Assembly: GCA_021813745.1 (NCBI GenBank)
Contig: JAKAJO010000042.1
Span: 1-59,300 of the forward strand
Direction of reading: 5' to 3'
DNA length: 59,300 nt
Source: Acidobacteriota bacterium
Lineage (GTDB): Bacteria > Acidobacteriota > Terriglobia > Terriglobales > Acidobacteriaceae
Below are positions 23,010 through 31,502 of the stretch, piece by piece. The notes under the pieces are model-generated. The model ran no database searches, was not told the origin of the DNA, and worked only from the letters and a program-made list of their open reading frames with translations. Within the stretch, counting starts at the first letter, position 1, and each line of letters begins with the position of its first letter. The position numbers and the translations under genes are program-made.

Positions 23010-24407
23010 TTACCTTAACGCATTGCGGAGGTGGGCCTCAGCGTTGGTGCGGGTCCAGACGCGGCTGACGAGTTCGACGGGCTTGGGTTGGAGGTTAGAT
23101 AGGCGAATGGCGGAGCGCAGGAGACCTTCGGGTTCGGAGAAGAGGCCGGGGCGTGTGGCGTAAAGAGTGGCGATCGGCTGGCCCTGCTCGACCCAGTCGC
23201 CACGGTGCGCGTGAAATTCGATACCCGCGTGGGGATCGAGGGGTTCGCTGGCACGCACGCGGCCGGCGCCGAGGCGTTGGACGGCCCATCCGAGCATGGT
23301 GGTGTCCATTTTGGAGATGAAGCCGGAATCCCAAGCCATCACATCGAGGCGCGCACCGGGCCGATGGAAGGATTGCATTTTCTCAAAGACGGAGATGTCT
23401 CCGCCCTGGGCTTCTACCATCTGCAGGAAGACGCGCTCGGCGCTTCCGTCGTTGAGGGCGGCGCTTGCTTTGAGCTGCCCGGCCTGAGGCGAGTCAGCCT
23501 TCCCCCCGAGGAAGAGCATCCATCCGGCAAGAATGAGGGAGAGCTCGCGCAAGTCTTCGCTGCCGCGGGGCTGCTCGCCGCGAAGCAACTGCATGCTTTC
23601 GACGATCTCGATCCAGTTGCCGGCCATGCGGCCAAGGGGCTGGCCCATGTCGGTGAGCAGGGCAACAGTACGGGTTCCTGCGGCTTCAGCGGTGGCGACG
23701 AGAAGTGCGGCAAGGTATTCGGCGTCTTGCTGGCGGCGCATGAAGGCGCCGGAGCCGGTTTTGACATCGAGGACAAGTCCGTTGAGACCGGCGGCGAGTT
23801 TCTTGCTGAGGATCGAGGCACAGATGAGTCCGGGGCTTTCGACGGTACCGGTGCGATCGCGGAGATCATAGAGGACACGGTCGGCGGGGACGAGGTCGGG
23901 CGTCTGGCTGACGATGGAGCAGCCGCAGTAGGCGAGGACGCGCTCGAACTCCGGCATCGAGAGGGACGTGCGATAACCGGGGATGGATTCGAGTTTATCG
24001 AGGGTCCCACCGGTGTGACCGAGTGCGCGCCCGCTGATCATGGGGACGACGAGGCCGCAGGCGGCTGCGATGGGAGCGACGAGAAAGCTGGTCTTGTCAC
24101 CGACGCCGCCGGTGGAGTGCTTGTCCACGGTGAATTTGCCGAGGTGGGAGGGATCGAAGCGAGCGCCGGAGTCGCGCATGGCGATGGTGAGGGCATGCGT
24201 CTCTTCGCGGGTGAGTCCGCGCAGGAGAGCGGCCATGAGCCATGCGGAGATTTGCTCGGGGGGGAAGATGCCGCGCGCCGAGCCGTGGACGAGGAACTCG
24301 ATTTCGCGCGCGGTCATGACGAGGCCGTCGCGCTTTTTACGGATGAGGTCAATCATGTGCATCGCGGACGGTTGTGAGTCGGCCGGATGAGCTCTGCGTT
24401 CGATCAT
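23010..24407 (-). CDS. deoA: Thymidine/pyrimidine-nucleoside phosphorylase
   Basis: 465 residues. It converts thymidine or uridine plus phosphate to free base and (deoxy)ribose-1-phosphate. Motifs: KHSTGGVGDKTS (phosphate site), SGRALGHTGGTLDKLESIPG (signature, with Ala where Gly is usual), DVKTGSGAFM and TDMGQPLG. The C-terminal barrel-sandwich domain includes AGIEFHAHRGDWVEQGQPIA. The ATG at 24407 follows cdd by 13 bases; a second in-frame ATG at 24362 just before IDLIRKKRDG is closer to the usual family start, but it has no ribosome-binding site. Confidence 0.93.
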   Translation of the reverse strand: MIERRAHPADSQPSAMHMIDLIRKKRDGLVMTAREIEFLVHGSARGIFPPEQISAWLMAALLRGLTREETHALTIAMRDSGARFDPSHLGKFTVDKHSTGGVGDKTSFLVAPIAAACGLVVPMISGRALGHTGGTLDKLESIPGYRTSLSMPEFERVLAYCGCSIVSQTPDLVPADRVLYDLRDRTGTVESPGLICASILSKKLAAGLNGLVLDVKTGSGAFMRRQQDAEYLAALLVATAEAAGTRTVALLTDMGQPLGRMAGNWIEIVESMQLLRGEQPRGSEDLRELSLILAGWMLFLGGKADSPQAGQLKASAALNDGSAERVFLQMVEAQGGDISVFEKMQSFHRPGARLDVMAWDSGFISKMDTTMLGWAVQRLGAGRVRASEPLDPHAGIEFHAHRGDWVEQGQPIATLYATRPGLFSEPEGLLRSAIRLSNLQPKPVELVSRVWTRTNAEAHLRNALR

Positions 24408-24420
24408 GCGAGTGGATGCC

Positions 24421-24852
24421 TCATGGATGTTTCATGTGAAAGGCCAGCGGAAGCAGGTCGCCAAAGAGGAGAACCCTGGTGCCGTCGGCGGCTGGGAAAG
24501 CGACGGGGATTTCAGGCGGAGTGAATTCGGCCAGCATTTGGCGGCAGGCGCCACAGGGCGGGCTGGGGGCGTGGTTGAGGTTGGCGATGGCAACCGCGGT
24601 GATGCGGAGCTCAGGGCCGAAGGTGGCGACAGCGCGGACGATGGCGGCTCGTTCGGCGCAAATGGTAAGGCCGTAGGAAATATTTTCGACGTTGGCGCCG
24701 GTCACGATGGATCCGTTGGCGAGCTGGAGAGCGGCTCCGACGCGGAAGCCGGAGTAAGGCGCGTAGGCCATGCGGGCGGCCTCCTGCGCAGCGGCGAGGA
24801 GCGGCGCGAGCGAAGTGCCGGAACTGGACGAGAGATCGTTGCCCGGATCCAT
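24421..24852 (-). CDS. cdd: Cytidine deaminase
   Basis: 143 residues, the size of homotetrameric zinc cytidine deaminases. It has AYAPYSGFRVGAALQLANG, NVENISYGLTICAERAAI with the zinc Cys and catalytic Glu, and SPPCGACRQMLAEF with the other two zinc cysteines. It deaminates cytidine or deoxycytidine to feed deoA. It heads the minus-strand operon and is divergent from cheA. The ATG at 24852 lacks a good ribosome-binding site; an in-frame ATG at 24891 would add 13 residues without homology value. Confidence 0.92.
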   Translation of the reverse strand: MDPGNDLSSSSGTSLAPLLAAAQEAARMAYAPYSGFRVGAALQLANGSIVTGANVENISYGLTICAERAAIVRAVATFGPELRITAVAIANLNHAPSPPCGACRQMLAEFTPPEIPVAFPAADGTRVLLFGDLLPLAFHMKHP

Positions 24853-25041
24853 GCAACTTGAGGCTAAAGCATTGGCTCCGGTTCTGTACATGACTGGAGT
24901 GGTTCCCGTGGTCGGTTGGATGCGCGGGGGCGAAGTGGATTCAAGTCTCTTCCCGGCGAACCGATAAAGGGACCGAGTGCATGCCATGCCGCGGGCACGG
25001 ACACTGAGGGGTGGTGTGTGGACTTCAGGCGGTGGGTTGAC

Positions 25042-27210
25042 ATGGATGAATTGACGCGCGAGTTCGTGATTGAAAGCCAGGAAGGCCTGGACCGGATGGA
25101 GCGTTGCCTGACCGAGCTGGAGGAACGACCGGGCGAGATGGCGCTGCTCGCAGAGATCTTCCGATCTGTGCACACGATCAAGGGAACGACGGGCTTTCTG
25201 GGATACAAACGGCTGGAGAAGCTGGCACATGCGGGCGAGAACCTGCTGGGTCTGTTGCGCGAAGGCAAGCTGGAGGCTACGGCTGCGATCATCACCGGGC
25301 TGCTGCAACTGCTGGACGGGCTGCGGCTAATTTTGCAATCGATTGACGAGACCGGCAGCGAAGGCGGGGGCGAGGATGGGGCGCTGATCGCATTGCTGGA
25401 AGGGCTGCAGACACCCGTGGCTGCGGCGTCGCCTCTTGCTGCATCCGCGCCGCGGCCGGAGGAAATGGAGGCAGGGCCGGATGAGCGGGCGGCCTTGGTG
25501 GAGAAGGTAAGCGTACCGGAACGGGAAGCGCCCAGGGCGCGGAGCGGAACCAGCACGGCCGCGGAGAGCAGCCTGCGCGTGGATGTGACCTTGCTGAACC
25601 GGATGATGAACCTGGTGGGCGAACTGGTGCTGACACGCAACCAGGTGCTGCAGGCGACCGCGCTGGATCCAAAGATGACGATGCTCTCACGGCGGCTGGA
25701 CATGGTGACGGCAGACCTGCGCGAGGCCGTGATGCGCGCGCGGATGCAACCCGTGTCGCATGTCTTCTCCAAGATGCCGCGGATGGTTCGGGATCTCTCT
25801 CAGGCGCTGGACAAGCGGGTGCGGCTGGAGATGGAAGGGCAAGAGACGGAGTTGGACAAGAGTCTGCTGGAGGCGATCAAGGATCCGTTGATCCATGCGG
25901 TACGCAACGCGATGGACCACGGATTTGAGACGCCCGAAGCGCGGCGTGCAGCGGGCAAAGAAGCGGAGGGAACGCTGCGGCTACGCGCGGTGCAGGAAGG
26001 GTCGCACGTCATTGTGGACGTGAGCGACGATGGCGCAGGAATCTCCGTTGAGAAGGTGCGCGCCAAGGCGATCGAGCGCGGACTCATTACAGCCGAGCAC
26101 GCTGCGCAGCTGAGTGAGAGGGAGCTGTTGCAGTTGATCTTTTTGCCGGGCTTTTCGACTGCGTCTTCGATCACGAACGTGAGCGGCCGCGGTGTGGGAA
26201 TGGATGTGGTGCGGACCAACGTGGAGAAAATCGGCGGCAAGGTGGAGATCGAGTCCAAGGCCGGCCGTGGGACCACGCTGCGGCTGCGCATTCCGCTGAC
26301 TCTGGCAATTATTCCGGCACTGATTGTGCGCGGCGTGGGACAGAGCTTTGCTCTGCCACAGGGCCCGCTTTCGGAACTGGTGCATGTGCTTCCGGAGGAA
26401 ACGAAGGGGGCGATTGAATGGATTGAGAATGCGCCGCTGTTCCGACTGCGCGGCCAGCTGCTGCCGCTGGTCTTTCTGGAGCGCCTACTGCTGCCGGCCG
26501 GTGCTGCAGGCAGGGGGGAAGGCGGGGAATGCTTCATCGCGGTGCTTGATGCGGATGGCAGGAACTACGGGCTGGTGGTGGATGGGTTGGCGGATCCGGA
26601 AGAGATTGTGGTGAAGCCGCTGTCGCCCGCGCTGAAGGAGATCGGGCTGTACTCAGGAGCGACGGTGCTGGGCAACGGCGACCTGGCGTTAATTCTGGAC
26701 CCCGGTGCGATTGCAGTGCGGGCGGGGATTGCCTTGAGTGGAGAAGACGAGCGGATGCACCCGGAGGCTGAGGCAGAACCTGACCTGAGGAATACAGGGC
26801 TTGAGTATCTGCTGGTAGAAGTGGCGGGACGGCAGGCCGCAGTACCGCTGTGTGATGTGTTGCGCATCGAGCAGGTTCCTGTGGAACGGGTGGAGTATCT
26901 GGGACAAAGGCCTGTGCTTCATTTTGAAGGGGAGCTGTTGCCGGTGGAGGATGCCGGGAATCTTTTGGCAGAGGCGCGAAGCCGTCCCCAAGGGCGGTTG
27001 GTGGTGGTGGTCTGCCGGGATGGCAACCGGCAGGTGGGCGTGGCGGTATCGCATGTGCTGGACGTGACTGCGGGCAGGGAACTGATGGAAGCAGGGACTT
27101 CGCAGCAGGCCGATGGCGTGACGCTGTTGAAGGAGCGTGTGACCGAAGTGGTGCAGTTGGGCGCGGTGGCTCCGCTGCAGGCGGAGAGTTTGGCGGAGGT
27201 GGCGGGATGA
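25042..27210 (+). CDS. cheA: Chemotaxis histidine kinase CheA with two CheW-like modules
   Basis: 722 residues. HPt domain with the phospho-His at residue 44 (FRSVHTIKGTTGF), a low-complexity linker at about 110-185, dimerisation helices (LNRMMNLVGELVLTRNQVL), and the ATPase with N box HAVRNAMDHG and G boxes DVSDDGAGI and GRGVGMDVV. A CheW-like regulatory domain at about 425-580 is followed by a second one at about 600-715 (EYLLVEVAGRQAAVPLCDVLRIEQ onward). No clear CheY-binding P2 domain is seen. The upstream frame is open, but the ATG at 25042 begins the HPt fold. First gene of the che operon; its stop overlaps cheW (ATGA). Confidence 0.94.
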   Translation: MDELTREFVIESQEGLDRMERCLTELEERPGEMALLAEIFRSVHTIKGTTGFLGYKRLEKLAHAGENLLGLLREGKLEATAAIITGLLQLLDGLRLILQSIDETGSEGGGEDGALIALLEGLQTPVAAASPLAASAPRPEEMEAGPDERAALVEKVSVPEREAPRARSGTSTAAESSLRVDVTLLNRMMNLVGELVLTRNQVLQATALDPKMTMLSRRLDMVTADLREAVMRARMQPVSHVFSKMPRMVRDLSQALDKRVRLEMEGQETELDKSLLEAIKDPLIHAVRNAMDHGFETPEARRAAGKEAEGTLRLRAVQEGSHVIVDVSDDGAGISVEKVRAKAIERGLITAEHAAQLSERELLQLIFLPGFSTASSITNVSGRGVGMDVVRTNVEKIGGKVEIESKAGRGTTLRLRIPLTLAIIPALIVRGVGQSFALPQGPLSELVHVLPEETKGAIEWIENAPLFRLRGQLLPLVFLERLLLPAGAAGRGEGGECFIAVLDADGRNYGLVVDGLADPEEIVVKPLSPALKEIGLYSGATVLGNGDLALILDPGAIAVRAGIALSGEDERMHPEAEAEPDLRNTGLEYLLVEVAGRQAAVPLCDVLRIEQVPVERVEYLGQRPVLHFEGELLPVEDAGNLLAEARSRPQGRLVVVVCRDGNRQVGVAVSHVLDVTAGRELMEAGTSQQADGVTLLKERVTEVVQLGAVAPLQAESLAEVAG

Positions 27211-27692
27211 CAGACACGATGCATCCGGGAGGGCAAGGGAAGGGCACAGCGGATTGCGTTGAAGTGTGTGCCGTGGAAGTGGGAGGCGCGCGATTTGGCA
27301 TACCGATCGCGCACATTGTAGAGATTCTGGGCTTGATGAGCCCGCAGCCGGTGCCGCGATCGCCGGACTTTGTGGGCGGGTTGGTGCACTATCGCGGCGA
27401 TGTGTTGACGGCGGTGAGCGCGCGGCAGTTGCTGGGGATGCCGCCGCTGCGGGTGCCGCATGCCGTGCTGGTGCTGGAGGGGCCGGCGGGGTGCTTTGGG
27501 GTCCAGGTGGATGTGGTGAAGGAGGTGCTCATGATTCCCGGCAGCGCGTTTGAGCCCAATCCCTGCACGCTGGAGGATCGACATAAGAGCTTGTTCGCCG
27601 GAGCGTACAAGCTGGGAGATGGATTGCTGGTGATGCTGGACCCGGCGCGGCTTGACCCGATCCTTCTTGCGGGTCATGCAACGGCGGCATGA
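27207..27692 (+). CDS. cheW: Chemotaxis coupling protein CheW
   Basis: A 161-residue CheW-fold adaptor linking receptors to CheA. Characteristic features: VEVGGARFGIPIAHIVEILG, PRSPDFVGGLVHYRGDVLTAV (the PxxPxFVxGxxxxRGxxLPV pattern with Thr for Pro), LVLEGPAGCFGVQVDVVKEVL, and a C-terminal strand ending DGLLVMLDPARL. It is translationally coupled to cheA through a 4-base ATGA overlap. With two CheW modules already in CheA, this is the third CheW fold in the operon. Confidence 0.93.
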   Translation: MTDTMHPGGQGKGTADCVEVCAVEVGGARFGIPIAHIVEILGLMSPQPVPRSPDFVGGLVHYRGDVLTAVSARQLLGMPPLRVPHAVLVLEGPAGCFGVQVDVVKEVLMIPGSAFEPNPCTLEDRHKSLFAGAYKLGDGLLVMLDPARLDPILLAGHATAA

Positions 27693-27710
27693 GAGAGATT
27701 GAGGGAGACG

Positions 27711-28079
27711 ATGCGAGCGTTGATTGTCGACGATTCCCGGTTTGTCCGGACCTACATGCGCAGCTTGCTGGAAGAGGGTGGCGTGGAGTGCGAGGAGGCG
27801 GGTGACGGGCGTGCGGGGCTCACGCTGCTGCGCTCGGGACGCAAGTTTGACCTGGCCCTGCTCGACTGGAATATGCCAGGCATGAATGGGTTGGAGATGT
27901 TGGTGCGGGTGCGCCAAGAGGGATTTTCCGATCTGAAAGTTGTGATGGTGACGACCGAGGCAGAGACGAGTTTCATTGTGCGGGCGCTCGAGGCGGGGGC
28001 GGATGAGTACTTGATGAAGCCGTTTGATTGGGAAGCGCTGGAAGAAAAGCTGGCAATGCTGGGTCTGGCGGCGGCCTGA
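27711..28079 (+). CDS. cheY: Single-domain response regulator CheY
   Basis: A 122-residue receiver domain with all key residues: acidic pair in ALIVDDSRFVR, phospho-acceptor Asp in LLDWNMPGMNGLEML, Thr in MVTTEAET and Lys in EYLMKPFDW. No output domain follows. The ATG at 27711 has GGGAG close upstream and is preferred over a TTG 12 bases earlier. It is the expected phosphate acceptor for CheA, directing the motor or another output. It is also the only intact receiver in the operon. Confidence 0.93.
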   Translation: MRALIVDDSRFVRTYMRSLLEEGGVECEEAGDGRAGLTLLRSGRKFDLALLDWNMPGMNGLEMLVRVRQEGFSDLKVVMVTTEAETSFIVRALEAGADEYLMKPFDWEALEEKLAMLGLAAA

Positions 28080-28102
28080 GCCGTGAAGTTGAGGGCAGGA
28101 CA

Positions 28103-28258
28103 CGGGTGCTCCTCGGTGAATTGGATGTCTTGGGGCGAATGTCATGCGTAATGGTGGCGCTGGGCGCGAGAAAGCGGCGAGAAGGACGACGTTGATGTGG
28201 GGATGCGACAGACTTGCGGTTTCCACCGGACAGGTTGCGACGGGGTTGGGGATTCAAG
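28103..28258 (+). pseudogene. Decayed N-terminal receiver domain of CheB
   Basis: In the same frame as cheB, codons from 28103 read RVLLGELDVLGRMSCVMVAL (like beta1/alpha1 of a receiver), reach an in-frame TGA at 28193-28195, and resume as CGDATDLRFPPDRLRRGWGF directly before the surviving MPVIV strand of cheB. Compared with a normal receiver, the stretch is about ten or more residues short, and no VDDS-type acidic pair or phospho-acceptor DxxMPxxDG segment is present. I infer a former receiver domain lost by deletion and a stop codon. Aligning it with full-length CheB proteins would test this. Confidence 0.5.
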
Positions 28259-29146
28259 ATGCCGGTGATCGTGTGCAGATCGGGAACGAAGTGTAACGTG
28301 TGCCCACCTTACGAAGCATTTGCGAGGGGCGCATGGGATTGTGTGGCGCATGCTGCGAGCCAGGCGAAGAGCGGGGTATCGACCAAGGGCTTCTTGTGGG
28401 AGTTTCTGCCGGAGCTGCGCATGCTGGGATGCCTCGACAATCTTCCGGGGGAGAAAGGGACGGCACGAGTGAATGCAGCAGGCGAAGGTGCAATGAGCCG
28501 AATAGCAGGGGCGGCGGTGCGGCCTGACGTTGTGGTGATTGGTGTCTCGACGGGTGGTCCAGAGGCGTTGGAGATTTTGTTGCCTGGGCTTCCGGGCAAC
28601 TTTCCGTTGCCGGTGCTGGTGGTGCAGCATATGCCGGAGGTCTTTACGCAGTCTCTTGCGGAGAGACTGGACAGCCGGTGCCTTATGCGCGTGCGGGAGG
28701 TGCGGGACGGGGAGTTGCTGGGACCCGGGAGGGTGCATGTGGCGCGAGGTAACTGGCACCTGGAGGTGGTGGCCGGTGCGCGGATCGGGGCGCCTTCTTC
28801 GCTGCATTTGACACAGGGACCGCCAGAGAATCATTGCCGGCCGGCTGTGGATGTGGTGCTGCGCTCTGCGGTGCAGGTTTTTGGCGCGGGGGTGCTGGCC
28901 GTGCAACTGACGGGGATGGGTGCGGATGGCTTGGCGGGCTGCCGTGCCGTGCGCGCCGCGGGGGGCGTGGTGCTGGCGCAGGACGAGGCGACGAGCGTGG
29001 TGTGGGGCATGCCGGGAGCGGTGGTGCATGCAGGGCTGGCACACCGGGTGCTGCCAATCGAGTCGATGGCGCGGGAGATTCTTCGCCTGACGAGCTGTCT
29101 GGACGTTGAGACGGCGTCGGGGCGCGAGGCGGTGGTACAGGCATGA
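28259..29146 (+). CDS. cheB: Chemotaxis protein-glutamate methylesterase CheB, receiver incomplete
   Basis: The catalytic domain is intact: Ser in VVVIGVSTGGPEAL, His in VLVVQHMPEVF and Asp in LTGMGADGLAGC, the triad that demethylates and deamidates chemoreceptors. Upstream, residues 1-60 (MPVIVC ... EAFARGAWDCV ... FLWEFLPELRML) look like only the last third of a receiver domain (beta4 to alpha5), without the phospho-acceptor. The start is uncertain: the ATG at 28259 keeps this remnant, while the ATG at 28493 has a good GAAGGTG and would give a 217-residue catalytic-only enzyme. Without its receiver, CheB would not be activated by CheA. Its stop overlaps cheR (ATGA). Confidence 0.85.
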   Translation: MPVIVCRSGTKCNVCPPYEAFARGAWDCVAHAASQAKSGVSTKGFLWEFLPELRMLGCLDNLPGEKGTARVNAAGEGAMSRIAGAAVRPDVVVIGVSTGGPEALEILLPGLPGNFPLPVLVVQHMPEVFTQSLAERLDSRCLMRVREVRDGELLGPGRVHVARGNWHLEVVAGARIGAPSSLHLTQGPPENHCRPAVDVVLRSAVQVFGAGVLAVQLTGMGADGLAGCRAVRAAGGVVLAQDEATSVVWGMPGAVVHAGLAHRVLPIESMAREILRLTSCLDVETASGREAVVQA

Positions 29147-29973
29147 CGGCAGCAGCGACCCTGCACTATGACTACCTGCGGCAGGTGGTGTTTTCGCTGT
29201 CGTGCAACGTGCTTGATCCATCGCACGACTATCTGTTTGAGACGCGACTTGCGAGGCTATTGCGGCACCAGGGCATGACTCAACTTGAGGAGCTTGTGGA
29301 GCGATTGAGGGAGCGCCACAATCCTGAGTTGGAGCGGGCGGTTGCCGAGGCGATGACGATCAACGAGACGAGCTTTTTTCGGGACTTGCGCCCTTTTGAG
29401 CTGCTGCGCAAGGAATTGCTTCCGCAAATCGTGAAGGCGCGCCAGTCGAATCGGACACTTCGCATCTGGAGTGCGGCCTGTTCAACCGGGCAGGAGACGT
29501 ATTCTCTGGCGATGCTGGTGCGGGAGATGAATCCGGCTCTGGTTGGCTGGAATGTCCAGATCGAAGGGACGGATCTGGCGTGTGCCATGGTGGAGCGTGC
29601 ACGCGCAGGCCGGTATAACCGGATCGAGATCAATCGTGGACTGCCGGCGCGATATGTGGTGCGATTCTTTGAGCATGAAGGAGAGGAATGGGTGGTGAAG
29701 ACAGAGCTACGAGATCTATGCAGGTTTCGTTCGCTCAACCTGTGCAAGCCGCCGCTGCCGTTTACAGGACATTTCGACGTCATTCTTTTGCGGAATGTGA
29801 TGCTTTATCTTTCCTGGGAAACGCGGCGGGATCTGATGCGGAGCGTGCATCGATTATTGGCACCAGACGGAATTCTTATGTTGGGATCGGTGGAGCAGCC
29901 TGTGGAGGAAGAAATGTGGCAGAGCGTTCTGGCGGGAGGCACATGCTACTTTCGACCCAAGAGTACGGGGTAG
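29143..29973 (+). CDS. cheR: Chemoreceptor glutamate methyltransferase CheR
   Basis: A 276-residue SAM-dependent methyltransferase that methylates receptor glutamates, opposing CheB. The N-terminal all-helical domain (to about residue 75) ends in TINETSFFRD, whose Asn/Thr/Phe pattern is diagnostic. The SAM site is IWSAACSTGQETYSLAML, followed by GTDLACAMVERARAGRYN and DVILLRNVMLYLSWETRRDL. A C-terminal TPR or pentapeptide-binding extension is absent. It is coupled to cheB by an ATGA overlap and is the last che gene. No methyl-accepting receptor gene is in the window. Confidence 0.94.
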   Translation: MTAAATLHYDYLRQVVFSLSCNVLDPSHDYLFETRLARLLRHQGMTQLEELVERLRERHNPELERAVAEAMTINETSFFRDLRPFELLRKELLPQIVKARQSNRTLRIWSAACSTGQETYSLAMLVREMNPALVGWNVQIEGTDLACAMVERARAGRYNRIEINRGLPARYVVRFFEHEGEEWVVKTELRDLCRFRSLNLCKPPLPFTGHFDVILLRNVMLYLSWETRRDLMRSVHRLLAPDGILMLGSVEQPVEEEMWQSVLAGGTCYFRPKSTG

Positions 29974-30337
29974 GGATGTACTTTAGTACTGCGCTCGTCT
30001 CCCTTTTCAGGCGCTATGGGCCGTTCTGTTCTGATTGCAACATTGATGCGTATCCTGCGGTAAGTAGATAGAAATATGGAACTTATATGCATGCTTGAAA
30101 GATGGTGCGTCGCCGTGGTTGACGGCGAGTGGGGGCGCGGAATTGGGTTGGGTAGGGCGTGATCGATTTTGACTCTCACGGGCCACCGAAAAGGCTGTCG
30201 CCAGCATCTACAACTTAAGTGTATGATGCGGGTCTGCACAAAAGCGAGTGCGAAGTTGCGGCGTAAGTTGCGCTGAATGTGTGCAAGAAGCGCGAGCGCA
30301 TTGGTAGGACTCTAGTGCAGCGTGCGGGAGGAGATGA
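29974..30337 (+). other. Intergenic region between cheR and the PilZ gene
   Basis: 364 bases with no supportable gene on either strand. It is more AT-rich than the neighbours, holds a near-palindrome GTACTTTAGTAC just after cheR, a small hairpin TCGCCG/CGGCGA around 30105-30130, and a possible -10 element TATGAT at about 30220 that could start the PilZ transcript. No good -35 partner or U-tailed terminator is seen. Confidence 0.4.
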
Positions 30338-31411
30338 ATGCGATCTTCGATCAAAAACTGGCTGGATTCGCCTATTGTTTCCCATCGAGGTCGAGCGGAA
30401 CGCCGTCAGGTGGCGGGGCTGGTTGCTTACCACACGGAAGGTACTTCTCTGCAGCCTGATCTGGTGCGCAATATCAGTGCGTCAGGCGTATATCTGGTGA
30501 CGACAACGCGTTGGGTGATTGGCTCGCCGATTGATCTTACGTTGCAGCGAATGGGGCAGCCTGAGGAGTATGCCGAGAACCGGATACAGCTGCGTGCGAA
30601 GGCGGTGCGCTGGGGAGAAGATGGGGTAGGTCTCTCATTTCTGCATTCGGCGGGTACTGCGGTGCGCCTGTGGGATGGCAGATTGCGCAATTCGAATGAC
30701 CCGATCGAGCCGGTGGATGTTGTGCGTCAGTTCCGCGTGGCTCGGGCAGAGGCGTTCCTGCGGCGAATCTGTCCTTCGATGGGCGACCGGACCAGCGCCG
30801 CGCTGCGAAATGATGTGGGCAGTTTTCGGACGGAAAACGTGATTGAGATCGCGTTACGTGCCGAACACGACATGCCCGAGGCTGAAACTGGGCGCAAACT
30901 GATTCATCCGGATGTGCTGCGGCAGATTCTGGAAAATGGTTCATGGGCGGATCTGGACTGGACTAGAGAGCTGTGGTCGAACCTGCTGATCAGCGCCTGC
31001 AACTCTGCGGGAACGGATCGGGCGAGCCTGCAATTTACCAGCCTGATGAGCCAGATGAACGTTAACCAGACGCGTCTACTGAGCTGGGTGTGCGAGACGT
31101 CTTCGCAGCAAATGCTGGAGAGCGGAGCCACAGAGCCCGAAGCGATTGAGGGACGTTCCGACCAGCTCAAGCAGGCGACGGGCATTGGAGATATGGTTCG
31201 CGTGGAGCGCGAGGTGAATCATCTTGTGGAGCTGGGCCTGTTAAAGAGCCGTCCACGCTCCAGCTATTTTGACGAGGATGATCATCTGACTTTGTGTCCA
31301 ACTGCAATGGGAATGGAGTTTTATATGCGCAGCCGGAGTCGCCAACACTTCATCCCATCTACGCTGGGTGCCGCGGAGATGGCGGCGACACCATCCCAGC
31401 AGGTGCACTGA
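30338..31411 (+). CDS. PilZ-domain protein with C-terminal DUF4393-like region
   Basis: 357 residues from an ATG with GGAGGAG about 5 bases upstream. The first 110 residues form a PilZ domain: an arginine motif (RAERRQ, as in RxxxR) and NISASGVYLV standing for the (D/N)xSxxG motif, then VRWGEDGVGLSF, so c-di-GMP binding is likely. The rest is mostly helical; PDVLRQILENGSWADLDWTR followed by ELWSNLLISACN recalls DUF4393/Abi-alpha-type sequences, and residues 280-330 look like a winged helix (NHLVELGLLKSRP). Function unknown. Its place after the che operon suggests a link to motility or surface behaviour, but the 364-base gap argues for separate transcription. Confidence 0.65.
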   Translation: MRSSIKNWLDSPIVSHRGRAERRQVAGLVAYHTEGTSLQPDLVRNISASGVYLVTTTRWVIGSPIDLTLQRMGQPEEYAENRIQLRAKAVRWGEDGVGLSFLHSAGTAVRLWDGRLRNSNDPIEPVDVVRQFRVARAEAFLRRICPSMGDRTSAALRNDVGSFRTENVIEIALRAEHDMPEAETGRKLIHPDVLRQILENGSWADLDWTRELWSNLLISACNSAGTDRASLQFTSLMSQMNVNQTRLLSWVCETSSQQMLESGATEPEAIEGRSDQLKQATGIGDMVRVEREVNHLVELGLLKSRPRSSYFDEDDHLTLCPTAMGMEFYMRSRSRQHFIPSTLGAAEMAATPSQQVH

Positions 31412-31502
31412 GAGAACGCCTGGTTCTGTGCGCGATTGCGGACGACTGGGCCACTGAAGTGGGTTGCGTGGGCAGCAGCTGCCACTCGTCGGGAGTCTCA
31501 GT

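Noticed and set aside
21629..23068. Long rightward reading frame opposite nupC
   Set aside because: Low-complexity Asp/Gly/Ala-rich translation typical of an antisense shadow; NupC is clear on the other strand.
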